A stretch of DNA of 64,000 nucleotides from CATQHW01 sp965215345 (lineage in GTDB: Bacteria > Spirochaetota > Spirochaetia > SZUA-6 > Bin103): positions 2,852,001 to 2,916,000 of the forward strand of contig CBDCDL010000002.1 of NCBI GenBank assembly GCA_965215345.1. Direction: 5' to 3'. The position numbers were made by a program, and so were the translations under genes. This document shows positions 9,098-20,521 of the stretch, one piece after another. Below the pieces are notes generated by a model. It did not search any database and was not told where the DNA came from. It saw nothing but the letters and a program-made list of their open reading frames with translations. How positions within the stretch are numbered: the stretch's first letter is position 1; each line of letters opens with the position of its first letter.

Positions 9098-10257
9098 GCC
9101 GCTTTTACCAGAAGGCGATCGAACGGCTCGACCGGCTGGACCCGATGCAGGCCGGTACGCTGCTGCGCGGCCTGTCGGCGGAGAACGACCTGCTGGCGAT
9201 GGTGCTGGAGGCCATGACCGACGGCATCATCGTCCTCGACGAGGCGCACGGCATCCGCCTGATCAACAAGGCGGCCGAGCGGATGCTGCCGTTCGCCGGC
9301 GACGAGCTGACCGGCCGCGCGGTCTGGCAGGTGGTCTACGACGAGCAGGTGGCGGCGTTCCTGCGCGACACGCTGACCGGCTCGGACCGGGTCCTGGACG
9401 GCGAGTTCACGATGGAGGGCGCGCACGCGGCGACCCTGGAGATCACCATCGTGCCGCTGGTGCGCGACCGCCGCATCGACGGCAGCCTCGTGCACCTGGA
9501 CGACATCACCGAGCGCCGATCGGAGGAGGCGAGACTTCGGCGGGCGGAGAGCCTGGCGTCGATGACGACGCTGGCTGCCGGCGTCGCGCACGAGATCCGC
9601 AACCCGCTCACCTCCATGAGCATCCACCTGCAGCTCATCCAGCGGTCCCTGGGCGGCGGCCGGAAGGTGCCGGCCGAGATCGACGAGAGCCTGAACACGA
9701 TGACCGAGGAGATTCAGCGCCTGAACAAGATCGTGGTCGATTTCCTGTTCGCCGTGCGGCCGATGAACTCGGAGCTGCGCGAGGGGGACATCAACGACGT
9801 CCTGCATCCGCTGCTGGCGTTCCTCCGCCCGGAGCTGAGCGCGAGCGGCATCGAGGTCGTCGAGAAGCTGGCGCTGCGGCTGCCGCCCGCCCATATCGAC
9901 GAGCGGCTGCTGCGGGAGGCATTGCTGAACATCGTCAAGAACGCCAAGGCGGCGATGCCGGCCGGCGGGACCCTCGCCGTGGGAACCGCGCTCGACGGCG
10001 AGCGCATCTGCATCACCGTGCAGGACAACGGCACCGGCATCCCCGACGACATCGCCGACAAGATCTTCGAACCGTACTTCACGACGCGCGAGTTCGGTTC
10101 CGGGCTCGGCCTGACGCTCACCTACAAGATCATCAAGGAGCATGCCGGCGACATCGAAGTGTCCTCCAGGCCGGGAGCCGGCACGACGTTCCGGGTCTGC
10201 ATCCCGGTCTCGCCGCGCGCCCGGCGTATGGTCGAGTATCAGGCGGTCGCGAAATGA
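9094..10257 (+). CDS. NtrB/AtoS-like PAS sensor histidine kinase, soluble
   Basis: A 387-residue cytosolic two-component kinase with no membrane segment. A PAS domain (about 30-140, MTDGIIVLDEAHGIRLINKA) is followed by a HisKA domain with the phospho-acceptor His166 in AAGVAHEIRNPLTS, then an HATPase domain with the N box LLNIVKNAKAAMP, G1 DNGTGIPDD and G2 GSGLGLTL. The H-box type is that of kinases paired with sigma-54 activators. It overlaps holB and the regulator gene by ATGA at each side, so the pair is one unit. The input signal is unknown; a cytosolic metabolite read by PAS is likely. Confidence 0.92.
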   Translation: MSRFYQKAIERLDRLDPMQAGTLLRGLSAENDLLAMVLEAMTDGIIVLDEAHGIRLINKAAERMLPFAGDELTGRAVWQVVYDEQVAAFLRDTLTGSDRVLDGEFTMEGAHAATLEITIVPLVRDRRIDGSLVHLDDITERRSEEARLRRAESLASMTTLAAGVAHEIRNPLTSMSIHLQLIQRSLGGGRKVPAEIDESLNTMTEEIQRLNKIVVDFLFAVRPMNSELREGDINDVLHPLLAFLRPELSASGIEVVEKLALRLPPAHIDERLLREALLNIVKNAKAAMPAGGTLAVGTALDGERICITVQDNGTGIPDDIADKIFEPYFTTREFGSGLGLTLTYKIIKEHAGDIEVSSRPGAGTTFRVCIPVSPRARRMVEYQAVAK

Positions 10258-11681
10258 ACGCCACGATCCTGGTCGTCGACGACGAGCGGAACATCCGCGA
10301 AGGGCTGCGCAGGGCGCTGGAGTTCGACGGTCACTCGGTGGTGACGGCGGCGGACGGCAGGGAGGCGCTCAGCGCGCTGGCCACCGAGGAGATCGATCTG
10401 GTCATCGCCGATCTGCGCATGCCGCGCCTGTCCGGCGACCAGCTTCTCAAGCAGGTCGCCGAACGCCACCCGACCGTTCGAGTGATCATCCTCACCGGCC
10501 ACGCGACCGTGGAGGTCGCCGTGCAGGCGATGCGCGACGGCGCCTACGATTTCCTGGAGAAGCCGGTCAACCTGGAGCGGCTGGGCCTGCTGGTCGAGCG
10601 CGCGCTGGCCGAGCGCGAGTTGACCCTCTCCAACCGCGAGCTGCGCCGCGAGCTCGAGCGGCAGCAGGCGTCGCGCGGGCTGCTCGGCAACACCGCCGCC
10701 ATGCACCGGGTGTTCGAGATGGTCGAGCAGGTGGCGCCCAGTCGCGCATCGGTCCTGATCACGGGCGAAAGCGGCGCCGGCAAGGAAGTGGTGGCGGAGG
10801 CGATCCACCGCCTGTCGCCGCGCGCCGAGCAGCCGCTGATCAAGGTGCATTGCGCGGCGCTGGCGGAGACGCTGCTGGAGAGCGAGCTGTTCGGCCACGA
10901 GAAAGGCGCCTTTACCGGGGCCGCCGGGCTCAAGCGGGGGCGGTTCGAGCTGGCCCACACCGGCACCATCTTTCTGGACGAGATCGGTGAGATCAGCCCG
11001 GCGGTGCAGATCAAGCTGCTGCGCGTGCTGCAGGACCGGGCGTTCGAGCGCGTCGGCGGCGAGCAGACGATCGAGGCGGACGTGCGCGTCATCGCGGCCA
11101 CCAACCGCGACCTGGCGGCGGAGACCGCCGCCGGCCGGTTCCGGGACGATCTGTTCTATCGGTTGAACGTGGTGAACATCCGCGTGCCGCCGCTGCGCGA
11201 GCGGCGTGAGGACATTCCTGTCCTGGCGGCCGCCATACTGAAGACGCTGGCGGCCGAGAACGGCAAGGAGATCGAGGGCTTCGACGCGGATGCCAACCAG
11301 CGGCTTTGGGACTACGAATGGCCCGGTAACGTCCGGGAGCTGCAGAACGCCATCGAGAGCGCCGTGGTCATGACTCGCGAATCCGTGATCACGGCGGCCG
11401 ACCTGCCGCCGCACGTTCGCGAAGATTCGACGAACGCGTTCGTGCGGACGGCGGCCGGCAACGCCGCTCGGTTGATCCCGGGCCAACCGGATCAGCCCGC
11501 CGGCGATGCGTACGTGCGCCTGCCGATCGGCAGCACCGTGGACGACGCCGAGCGTGAGCTGATCCGCTACACCCTCGCCGCCCACCGGGGCAACAAGACC
11601 AGGGCCGCCGCGGTGCTCGGCATCGGCCGCAAGACCCTGCACCGCAAGCTGGCCGAGTACGGGATCGAATCCGAGCCGTAG
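10254..11681 (+). CDS. NtrC/AtoC-type sigma-54-dependent response regulator
   Basis: A 475-residue activator with three domains: receiver (phospho-acceptor Asp53 in LVIADLRMPR, Lys in LEKPVN), AAA+ sigma-54 interaction domain (Walker A GESGAGKE at 171-178, GAFTGA loop at 218-223, RFRDDLFYRLNVV) and a Fis-type helix-turn-helix at the end (NKTRAAAVLGIGRKTLHRKL). All motifs needed for open-complex formation with RpoN are intact. It is cotranscribed with its kinase. I saw no convincing -24/-12 promoter in this window, so its targets probably lie elsewhere. Confidence 0.95.
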   Translation: MNATILVVDDERNIREGLRRALEFDGHSVVTAADGREALSALATEEIDLVIADLRMPRLSGDQLLKQVAERHPTVRVIILTGHATVEVAVQAMRDGAYDFLEKPVNLERLGLLVERALAERELTLSNRELRRELERQQASRGLLGNTAAMHRVFEMVEQVAPSRASVLITGESGAGKEVVAEAIHRLSPRAEQPLIKVHCAALAETLLESELFGHEKGAFTGAAGLKRGRFELAHTGTIFLDEIGEISPAVQIKLLRVLQDRAFERVGGEQTIEADVRVIAATNRDLAAETAAGRFRDDLFYRLNVVNIRVPPLRERREDIPVLAAAILKTLAAENGKEIEGFDADANQRLWDYEWPGNVRELQNAIESAVVMTRESVITAADLPPHVREDSTNAFVRTAAGNAARLIPGQPDQPAGDAYVRLPIGSTVDDAERELIRYTLAAHRGNKTRAAAVLGIGRKTLHRKLAEYGIESEP

Positions 11682-11699
11682 ATCTCCGAGCGGTGCCGG

Positions 11700-12134
11700 T
11701 TACGAGGCTTCGGACGCCTCGCGGATGCGGTTGAAGGATGCGTTGAGCTTCGCGGAGATCCGGGTCGCGACCCGTTGCCGCTCCGGATCGTCGGCGTAGC
11801 GGTCGGGATGGTAGGTGCGCATCAGCCGCCGGTATGCCTGCTTGACCGTGGCGAAGTCGGTGCCCGGCTCCAACTCCAGGTTTCGGTAGTCCTGCGCGTC
11901 TGCCTGGGGCCGCTGCCGGTACCCGGCCGATCCCCCCGCGCCGCCCGGTCCGGCTGCGCCGTCGCCGGCACGGGGACGCTCCGCGCCGGTGCGCAGATAC
12001 TCCTCCAGCTCCTCCCACGCCTCCGAGTAGAACCTGTCCGTCCTCCGCCGGTTCGACTCCTCGTCGGGCTTCAGCAGGGTCTTGATGACCCGCTCGACGC
12101 GGGAGAAGAACGCATCCATACCTGTGCCGTGCAT
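11700..12134 (-). CDS. Protein with a C-terminal J domain
   Basis: About 144 residues from the ATG at 12134, which is preceded by GGAAGG at proper distance; a longer upstream frame exists. The N-terminal half is helical and charged, then a Gly/Pro-rich linker leads to a C-terminal J domain with NLELEPGTDFATVKQAYRRL and the essential HPD motif in TYHPDRYADD. It should stimulate an Hsp70 (DnaK) in the cytosol. The J domain at the end, without Gly/Phe or zinc regions, makes it a type III co-chaperone. It lies downstream of groES on the same strand but beyond a terminator, and is convergent with the regulator gene. Confidence 0.8.
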   Translation of the reverse strand: MHGTGMDAFFSRVERVIKTLLKPDEESNRRRTDRFYSEAWEELEEYLRTGAERPRAGDGAAGPGGAGGSAGYRQRPQADAQDYRNLELEPGTDFATVKQAYRRLMRTYHPDRYADDPERQRVATRISAKLNASFNRIREASEAS

Positions 12135-12233
12135 GCCTGTGCCTTCCACTGCCGGATCTGCCGGATCGATCCTATCGGTGTGCCGGGCCGGGGACAACGT
12201 CCGCGACGGATGGCGTCCACGGACTCAGGCACG

Positions 12234-12262
12234 AAAAAGCCCGCTCCCCGAAAGAAGCGGGC
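12234..12262 (-). terminator. Rho-independent terminator of groES
   Basis: On the minus strand the 7-bp stem GCCCGCT / AGCGGGC with a 10-base loop is followed by five T residues. It lies 24 bases after the groES stop codon and separates groES from the J-domain gene. Confidence 0.85.
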
Positions 12263-12286
12263 CTTGGCGCGCGCAGGGCGCGCGGG

Positions 12287-12550
12287 CTAGCTGACGACCG
12301 CGAGCACGTCGGCGGCCTTGATGATGAGCTGTTCCTCACCCTCCACCTTGATCGTGGTCCCCGCGTACTTGTCGTAGATGATCTTGTCGTCCGTCTTGAC
12401 CTTGATCTCTTCGTCGTCGCCGATCGCCAGCACGACCCCTTCCTGAGTCTTTTCCTGGGCGGTCTCCGGAATGTAGATACCGCCCGCGGTCTGCGTCTCC
12501 GCGTCGACAGTCTTGACCAGGATTCTGTCACCGATGGGCTGAATCTTCAT
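12287..12550 (-). CDS. groES: Co-chaperonin GroES (Hsp10)
   Basis: An 87-residue co-chaperonin that caps GroEL. Family motifs are IQPIGDRILVK, the mobile loop AETQTAGGIYIPETAQEKTQ, KIIYDKYAGTTIK and a final ADVLAVVS. The sequence style is close to spirochaetal GroES. The ATG is preceded by GAGGAATTC. Unusually there is no groEL beside it: the gene is bounded by its own promoter and terminator. I saw no CIRCE operator in the leader, so HrcA control is not evident. Confidence 0.97.
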   Translation of the reverse strand: MKIQPIGDRILVKTVDAETQTAGGIYIPETAQEKTQEGVVLAIGDDEEIKVKTDDKIIYDKYAGTTIKVEGEEQLIIKAADVLAVVS

Positions 12551-12624
12551 GAATTCCTCGCTGTATTGATAAGTGGTGTAGCGCCGGCCGGGGCCGCAGC
12601 GCGTCGTGATTGTGATCGCTGCCG

Positions 12625-12653
12625 AATATACGGTCGCCCCTCGGGAGCGTCAA
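12625..12653 (-). promoter_or_regulatory. Strong sigma-70 promoter of groES
   Basis: On the minus strand TTGACG (12653-12648) and TATATT (12630-12625) are separated by exactly 17 bases, close to consensus. Transcription would start near 12618, leaving a leader of roughly 68 bases with no CIRCE inverted repeat. Confidence 0.75.
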
Positions 12654-12873
12654 GACCGATCGAGGGAGCGATTCGCCTGCCCCGCCGGTGCAGGGTAAAT
12701 CTGACACGACCTGGCGCCGATTGCTGTCCGGGCGGGTCATCCTGACCCAGGGAGGCTGCCGGACCGATCGCCCATCTCGATTGCAAAGATCATGCCTGCA
12801 AACAAATATCTTCTCCAGGGCGAGTCATCCTGCCTGGCACGCATTTTGCTTCATGGGAAGCGAGGTAAAGAAG

Positions 12874-13722
12874 ATGGCAAGAGAAACATCCAGCGATGAC
12901 AGCGTTCTCGCGCGGTATCTGCGCGAGATCAATCGCATTCCGCTGCTCACCAGAGAAGAGGAGGAGCACTTGGCCCGCAAGGTTGCGGCGGGCGACAATG
13001 ACGCCAAGGAAGCGCTGGCGCGCGCCAACCTCCGGTTCGTGGTGAACGTCGCCAAGCGATACCAGAATCAGGGCCTGCCGTTGCTGGACCTGATCAGCGA
13101 AGGGAACATCGGGCTCCTGCACGCGATCGACCGGTTCGACGTGGACAAGGGCTATCATTTCATCTCCTACGCCGTATGGTGGATCAAGCAGGCGATCCTG
13201 AAGGCGGTGTGCGAGCAGTCCCGCCTGATCCGCCTCCCGCTGAACCGCGCCAACGAGCTGGTGCAGATCGACCGCGCGCGCAAGGAAGTGCAGAGCGAGA
13301 CCGGCAGGGAGGGGACGGCCGAGCAGATCGCCGACCGTCTGCAGCTCAAGCCGGAGTTGGTCGAGGAGCTGACCTCGATCTCCCGCGAGCTGGTGTCGCT
13401 CGACGCGCCGATGTACGCCGACTCCGAATCCGCCAACCGGTCGGAGTTCGTCGAGGACCCCAGGGGCGAAGCCCCGGACGACAGCACCCTGATGCGGTCC
13501 CTGCGCGAGGACATCGCCACGGTGCTGCGCTCGCTTACCAACCGTGAGGCCGACATCATCAAGCACCGCTTCGGGCTGGAGGGACGCCGGCCGCTGTCCC
13601 TGAAGGAGATCGGGCTGCGCTACCACCTGACCAAGGAGCGCATTCGCCAGATCGAGAAGAAGGCGCTGCGCCAGCTCCGCCATCCTGCCCGCGCGCAATA
13701 CCTGGAAGCCTACGTAGCTTGA
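12874..13722 (+). CDS. Sigma-70 family RNA polymerase sigma factor (RpoS/group 2 type)
   Basis: A 282-residue sigma factor without the long region 1.1 of RpoD. It has region 1.2 (DDSVLARYLREINRIPLLT), region 2 (NLRFVVNVAKRYQNQGLPLLDL and the -10-binding YAVWWIKQAI), region 3 (RANELVQIDRARKEVQ) and region 4 with the -35-binding HTH (SLKEIGLRYHLTKERIRQIE). The ATG at 12874 is preceded by GAGGT; an upstream ATG at 12853 adds seven atypical residues. The 220 bases before it hold no clear promoter. Whether it is a stationary-phase factor or a second primary-like factor cannot be told from sequence. Confidence 0.92.
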   Translation: MARETSSDDSVLARYLREINRIPLLTREEEEHLARKVAAGDNDAKEALARANLRFVVNVAKRYQNQGLPLLDLISEGNIGLLHAIDRFDVDKGYHFISYAVWWIKQAILKAVCEQSRLIRLPLNRANELVQIDRARKEVQSETGREGTAEQIADRLQLKPELVEELTSISRELVSLDAPMYADSESANRSEFVEDPRGEAPDDSTLMRSLREDIATVLRSLTNREADIIKHRFGLEGRRPLSLKEIGLRYHLTKERIRQIEKKALRQLRHPARAQYLEAYVA

Positions 13723-13733
13723 CGTAATGTCAT

Positions 13734-13774
13734 GGGGCCAGCGAGCCGTGCCGGTTGGCGCCGCTCGTGGCCCC
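13734..13774 (+). terminator. Hairpin after the sigma factor gene
   Basis: The arms GGGGCCAGCGAG and CTCGTGGCCCC pair over about 11 bp with one bulged base. It sits 12 bases after the sigma factor stop. There is no T tract after it, so it may be a Rho-type or processing hairpin rather than an intrinsic terminator. Confidence 0.45.
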
Positions 13775-13949
13775 AGTCATGCCTCATCCGGAGCGGCCGT
13801 CGATTCTGGATCGTGCGCCCGCGCGGCGATCTCGCTACGCCCTCGGCGCTGACCTCATGGAGACTCCCGGCGACTCCATGGGCCCTGCTCGAACGCTTGA
13901 CACTGCGCTGCCTGCCCTTTCTCCTACGGACAGCACGGGGAGGGCACAC

Positions 13950-16628
<2,679 letters not shown>

Positions 16629-16634
<6 letters not shown>

Positions 16635-16664
16635 CAGCCGCTACCTGCCTGACAGCCGCTACCT
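16629..16664. repeat. 18-bp perfect tandem duplication at a convergent gene junction
   Basis: The unit GCCTGACAGCCGCTACCT occurs twice in direct tandem. The first copy contains the PPDK stop codon, the second covers the stop of the minus-strand PhyH gene. Confidence 0.9.
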
Positions 16665-17546
16665 GAAGGTCGACCCCTTCAGCTCGCGCTGCGTCTCGTA
16701 GATCGAGCCGGAGCGGATCGGCGGCGGTTGCGGCAGGCGCACCGGGGTCGAGGTCATGCGCACCTCGTTGGAGGCCGCGCCACGCACGAAGGTGGCGCGG
16801 TACTGGTCCCAGCTCATCTGGCCGCCCGCGATCCAGATCGGATAAGCGTCGCCCGCGCAGTACATCAGCAGCAGCAGACGGCGTGACGCCTGCGAGGCGT
16901 TGGGCAGCGACCCATGCAAGGTGCGCACGTGGTGGATGGAGACGCCGCCGGCGGGCACCTCGATCGCCTCCGCGTCCACGGGATCGAAGCCGTGCTCGGT
17001 GACCGCGCCGACGAAGGCGCCGTCCTGGTTGTGGTCCAGGATCGGGCCGCGATGCGATCCCGGGATCGCCAGCAGGCAGCCGTTGTCGCGCGTCATGTCG
17101 TCGATGGCCAGACCCACCGCCAGCACGTCGTCGTTGGTGTGCGGGTAGAAGGCCCAGTCCTGGTGCCACTCAACGGGGCTGCCGAACTCGCCTGACTTCA
17201 TGTTGAGCTTGCTGCCGTGCGTGCGCACCGCCCAGGTGCCCAGGAGCTGGCTGGACATCTCGACGATGCCTTCGTCGCGCAGTGCCCGATCGTACGCCTC
17301 GTGCACGAGGTGCGGCTCCTTGATGCGCCTCAGCTTGGGCTCCTCCGGCGTGTGGTCCGGCTCCAGGTCGAAGACGTCGGTATGCTCGGTGGTCTCCCGC
17401 GACCGCTCGACGAAGTCGTCGGTGACCCGCTGCAACTCGGCCACCTGCTCGTCCGGCAGGACCCCTTCCACCGCGATGTAGCCGCGCTCGTGATACTCGT
17501 CGATCTGCACCCGCGTCAACGTCCGCGTCAGTTCCCGTGTCAGCAT
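16659..17546 (-). CDS. Phytanoyl-CoA dioxygenase (PhyH) family protein
   Basis: A 295-residue Fe(II)/2-oxoglutarate-dependent oxygenase. The iron ligands are visible as His128 and Asp130 in VEWHQDW and a distal His near 211 in RTLHGSLPN, with Arg222 suited to bind 2-oxoglutarate. The double-stranded beta-helix core has NGCLLAIPGSHRGPI. The ATG at 17546 has GAGGAG before it. PhyH enzymes of this kind hydroxylate diverse small molecules and the substrate is not predictable. It stands alone between PPDK (convergent) and a Uma2 gene (divergent). Confidence 0.9.
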   Translation of the reverse strand: MLTRELTRTLTRVQIDEYHERGYIAVEGVLPDEQVAELQRVTDDFVERSRETTEHTDVFDLEPDHTPEEPKLRRIKEPHLVHEAYDRALRDEGIVEMSSQLLGTWAVRTHGSKLNMKSGEFGSPVEWHQDWAFYPHTNDDVLAVGLAIDDMTRDNGCLLAIPGSHRGPILDHNQDGAFVGAVTEHGFDPVDAEAIEVPAGGVSIHHVRTLHGSLPNASQASRRLLLLMYCAGDAYPIWIAGGQMSWDQYRATFVRGAASNEVRMTSTPVRLPQPPPIRSGSIYETQRELKGSTFR

Positions 17547-17656
17547 GGTCAACTCCTCACCGCCCGACCGATAATACCCTTGCGGCGGCACGGTGGGCGA
17601 GTCGTGCCGCCGAGCGTTTGCATGCGTTGGCACCGGCCACGTACATTGCGCGGACC

Positions 17657-18595
17657 GTGGTCTCTCCTTCCCCTGTGCTGAGTCCCGCCGTGGATGTCGC
17701 GCCGCCATGCGCGAAGGTGCCGACCGCCGCCGAGTTCCCCGGGTGCACGCCCGTCCGGTTGCCGCGCGAGGACTTGGATGACTGCGAACTGCGCTTCGAG
17801 TATTGGGACGTGGCCAGCGAGACCGCGTGGGTGTGCGAGCCGGCCAGTCCGTATCACGAGTCGCCGTCGCGGTGCCTGACCGGCCTTGTGGCTCTGATCG
17901 CCCGCATGCGCGGTGCTCCGATCAGGTGCTTCGGTTCCATGGACCTGCTGCAGCGCGACCGGCGCGGCGAGCCGCAGGTCATCATGCAGGCCGACGAGTC
18001 GGTATACCTGCATCCGGGACGCGCCCGGCTGCCGGGGGCGAAGGCGATGATGCTGGGAGAGGACGACCCGCCCGACGTGGTGCTGGAGGTGGATCACACC
18101 ACCGACGTACGGCGGCGCAAGCTGCCGCAATACGAGTGGTGGGGATTCCCCGAGGTGTGGGTGGAGGTGCCGGACACGCCGTCGGCGAGCCGTCCGCGGG
18201 GAAGACGGTCAGGCCTGACGATTCACCTGTTGGAGGACGGTGCGTTTCGGCAGTCCGCGTCCAGCCGGGCGTTCCCCGGTTGGACGGCGGAGGAGATCCA
18301 CGCGGCGCTGAACGAGCCGGCGTTCTCGGCCGCGACGAGCGCGGCGCTGGAACGGGTGGGCCGGGCGCTTGGCGACCGGGAGGGCACCGGCCCGGACGAC
18401 GATCCATTGCTCCGTTCACAACGGGCGGAAGCGCGGGCGGAACTGGCGCGCGAGCTGCTGACGGCGCGCGGCATCGCGGTCGGCGCGGACTTTCCCGGCG
18501 TGCCGGGGTTCGCCGATCTGCCCGTGCGCGTCATCGCCGCGGCGGCGGCTGCCTGCACCAGCCAGGCGGACTTCCGGGAGCGCCTGAGCCGCTGA
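17657..18595 (+). CDS. Uma2 family (DUF820) putative endonuclease
   Basis: About 312 residues. The N-terminal half has the PD-(D/E)XK-like fold of Uma2 proteins: PDVVLEVDHTTDVRRRKLPQYEWWGFPEVWVEV holds the candidate Asp and Glu ligands split over two strands. The C-terminal half is a charged helical extension ending AELARELLTARGIAV. The family is abundant in mosaic genomes and its function is not established; nuclease activity is inferred from fold. There is no clear ribosome site and the start could be GTG 17657, 17675 or 17690. Confidence 0.72.
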   Translation: MVSPSPVLSPAVDVAPPCAKVPTAAEFPGCTPVRLPREDLDDCELRFEYWDVASETAWVCEPASPYHESPSRCLTGLVALIARMRGAPIRCFGSMDLLQRDRRGEPQVIMQADESVYLHPGRARLPGAKAMMLGEDDPPDVVLEVDHTTDVRRRKLPQYEWWGFPEVWVEVPDTPSASRPRGRRSGLTIHLLEDGAFRQSASSRAFPGWTAEEIHAALNEPAFSAATSAALERVGRALGDREGTGPDDDPLLRSQRAEARAELARELLTARGIAVGADFPGVPGFADLPVRVIAAAAAACTSQADFRERLSR

Positions 18596-18661
18596 CGAGG
18601 CGACCGGCCGAACAGGCCGGTGCCGGTCGGCGAGCAGGAAACGGAAAGGAGTAAACGGGCA

Positions 18662-20521
18662 GTGGCGAGCGAATGGCGTCCCGGCGGGACGCAGGGGCAG
18701 GTGCGGGCGCGTCGGCCGTACGACACGCGCTCGGCGGCGCGCTGGATCCTGTCCCACCTGCGCCGCTATCCGCTGCTGACCACGGGTGCGGTGATGCTGC
18801 ATTCGGGCGCTTGGTGGGCGTACGGACTGGCGCCGATCATGGTCGGCCGGGTCGCGGCGCAGATCATCGACCCGGCAACGCCCGCCGCGCCGGCGGCCGG
18901 CATCCTCGTCGCCTGCCTGTGGCTGCTGGTGATCCTGGCAGGCGACGCCTGCCTGTCGATGGCGGCCAACGCCTGCACCCTGACGCTCGCCCACCGGGTC
19001 GAGCGGGACGCGCGCGACGAGCTCTACCGCAACCTGCTCGGCAAGAGCCAGACCTACCACGACCGGCAGCGAATCGGCGACCTGGTCGCCCGCGCCACCG
19101 ACGACTCGCGGATGCTGTCGATGATGATCCATCCGGGGATCCTCTTCATCAGCGACATGGTGATGGGCTTCATCACCCCGATCGTCTACATCCTGCTGCT
19201 GGACGCCGAGCTGATGCTGGTGCCGGTGCTGTACGCCGTCTCCTTCGCGATCACCCTGCGCGCGTTCGTGCGCCGGCTCGGTCCGGTGCTGTTCGAGCAG
19301 CGCCGCGCGCAGGGCGAGATGACCGCCGCGCTGGAGGAGGCGATCTCCGGCATCGAGGTGGTCAAGGTGTCGGTGCGCGAGGCGTTCGAGCGCGGCCGCT
19401 TCGGCCGCACGGTGAGCGCTTTCAAGGAGCTGTTCGTGCGCTCCAACCGCATCGAGGGGTTCTACGTCCCGATGCTGATCTACGGCGCGCTGGCCGGGCT
19501 GGCGCTGCTGCACGGCGTGCTGGCGCTGCAGCGCGGCGTGATCGGGCTGGACGGCCTGATCGCCTTCGTCGGGCTCATGCATGCGCTGCGCATCCCGACC
19601 TTCATCTCCGCGTTCTCGTTCTCGATGCTGCAGGGCGGCATCGCCGGCGCCAAGCGCATCCTGGGCGTGCTCCGCCAGACCACGGGCATCGACCAGAACA
19701 CCGGCGGCGTCAGCGCCCCGATCGAGGGGGCGATCTCCTTCCAGGGGGTGAATTTCGGCTACGAAGGGAGCGGCCCCGTCCTGACCGGAGTGGACCTCGA
19801 CCTCGCAGCCGGGGAGACCGTGGCGATCGTCGGGCAGACCGGCTCCGGCAAGAGCTCGCTGACGCGGCTGGTCAACCGCACCTACGACCCCACGCACGGC
19901 AGCGTGCGCGTCGACGGCATCGACCTGCGCACGTGGAACCTCGAAAGCCTGCGGTCGCAGATCGCCAGCGTGGAGCAGGACGTGTTCCTGTTCTCCCGCT
20001 CCATCGCCGACAACATCGCCTTCGCCCGCCCCGGCGCGTCGCGCGCGGAGATCGAGGCGGCCGCGCGCGCGGCGGCGGCGGACGAGTTCATCGGCTCGTT
20101 CAACGAGGGCTACGACACCGTGATCGGCGAGCGCGGCGTCACCCTGTCCGGGGGCCAGCGGCAGCGCCTGGCGCTGGCGCGCGCGTTCCTGAAGGACCCG
20201 CGCATCCTGATCCTGGACGACTCCACCAGCGCCATCGACAGCGCCACCGAGGACGAGATTCAGCGCGCGCTCACCCGCATCCAGCGCGGGCGCACCACCC
20301 TGATCGTCACCCACCGGCTGTCGCAGATCCGCTGGGCGGACCGCATCCTGGTCCTGGACGGCGGGCGCCTGGTCGCCAACGGCACGCACCGGGAGCTGCT
20401 CGCCGGATCCCGGCACTACCGGCGCATCTTCAGCCGCTACGATCTCGACCTGCCGCCGCTGGCCGACGGCGCTGCGCCCGGCGCGCCCGTCTCCCCGAAC
20501 GGCATCCCGGAGCCCGGCTGA
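18662..20521 (+). CDS. ABC exporter half-transporter A (degenerate ATP site)
   Basis: A 619-residue membrane-ATPase half transporter (six-helix TM domain then NBD) of the lipid/drug/peptide exporter class. The NBD has Walker A GQTGSGKSS, canonical signature LSGGQRQR, but the Walker B is LILDDSTSAID with Asp where the catalytic Glu normally sits, and H-loop VTHRLSQ. The GTG at 18662 follows AAGGAG. It overlaps the partner gene by one base (TGATG). Together with gene 20521 it should form a heterodimer; substrate unknown. Confidence 0.9.
   Translation: MASEWRPGGTQGQVRARRPYDTRSAARWILSHLRRYPLLTTGAVMLHSGAWWAYGLAPIMVGRVAAQIIDPATPAAPAAGILVACLWLLVILAGDACLSMAANACTLTLAHRVERDARDELYRNLLGKSQTYHDRQRIGDLVARATDDSRMLSMMIHPGILFISDMVMGFITPIVYILLLDAELMLVPVLYAVSFAITLRAFVRRLGPVLFEQRRAQGEMTAALEEAISGIEVVKVSVREAFERGRFGRTVSAFKELFVRSNRIEGFYVPMLIYGALAGLALLHGVLALQRGVIGLDGLIAFVGLMHALRIPTFISAFSFSMLQGGIAGAKRILGVLRQTTGIDQNTGGVSAPIEGAISFQGVNFGYEGSGPVLTGVDLDLAAGETVAIVGQTGSGKSSLTRLVNRTYDPTHGSVRVDGIDLRTWNLESLRSQIASVEQDVFLFSRSIADNIAFARPGASRAEIEAAARAAAADEFIGSFNEGYDTVIGERGVTLSGGQRQRLALARAFLKDPRILILDDSTSAIDSATEDEIQRALTRIQRGRTTLIVTHRLSQIRWADRILVLDGGRLVANGTHRELLAGSRHYRRIFSRYDLDLPPLADGAAPGAPVSPNGIPEPG

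Noticed and set aside
12702..12730. Possible sigma-54 promoter (CTGGCGCC then TTGCT) before the sigma factor gene
   Set aside because: The distance between the GG and GC elements is 8 instead of 10 bases, which does not fit RpoN promoters.
12781..12802. TTGCAA and TATCTT boxes before the sigma factor gene
   Set aside because: The spacer is 20 bases, too long for a convincing promoter.
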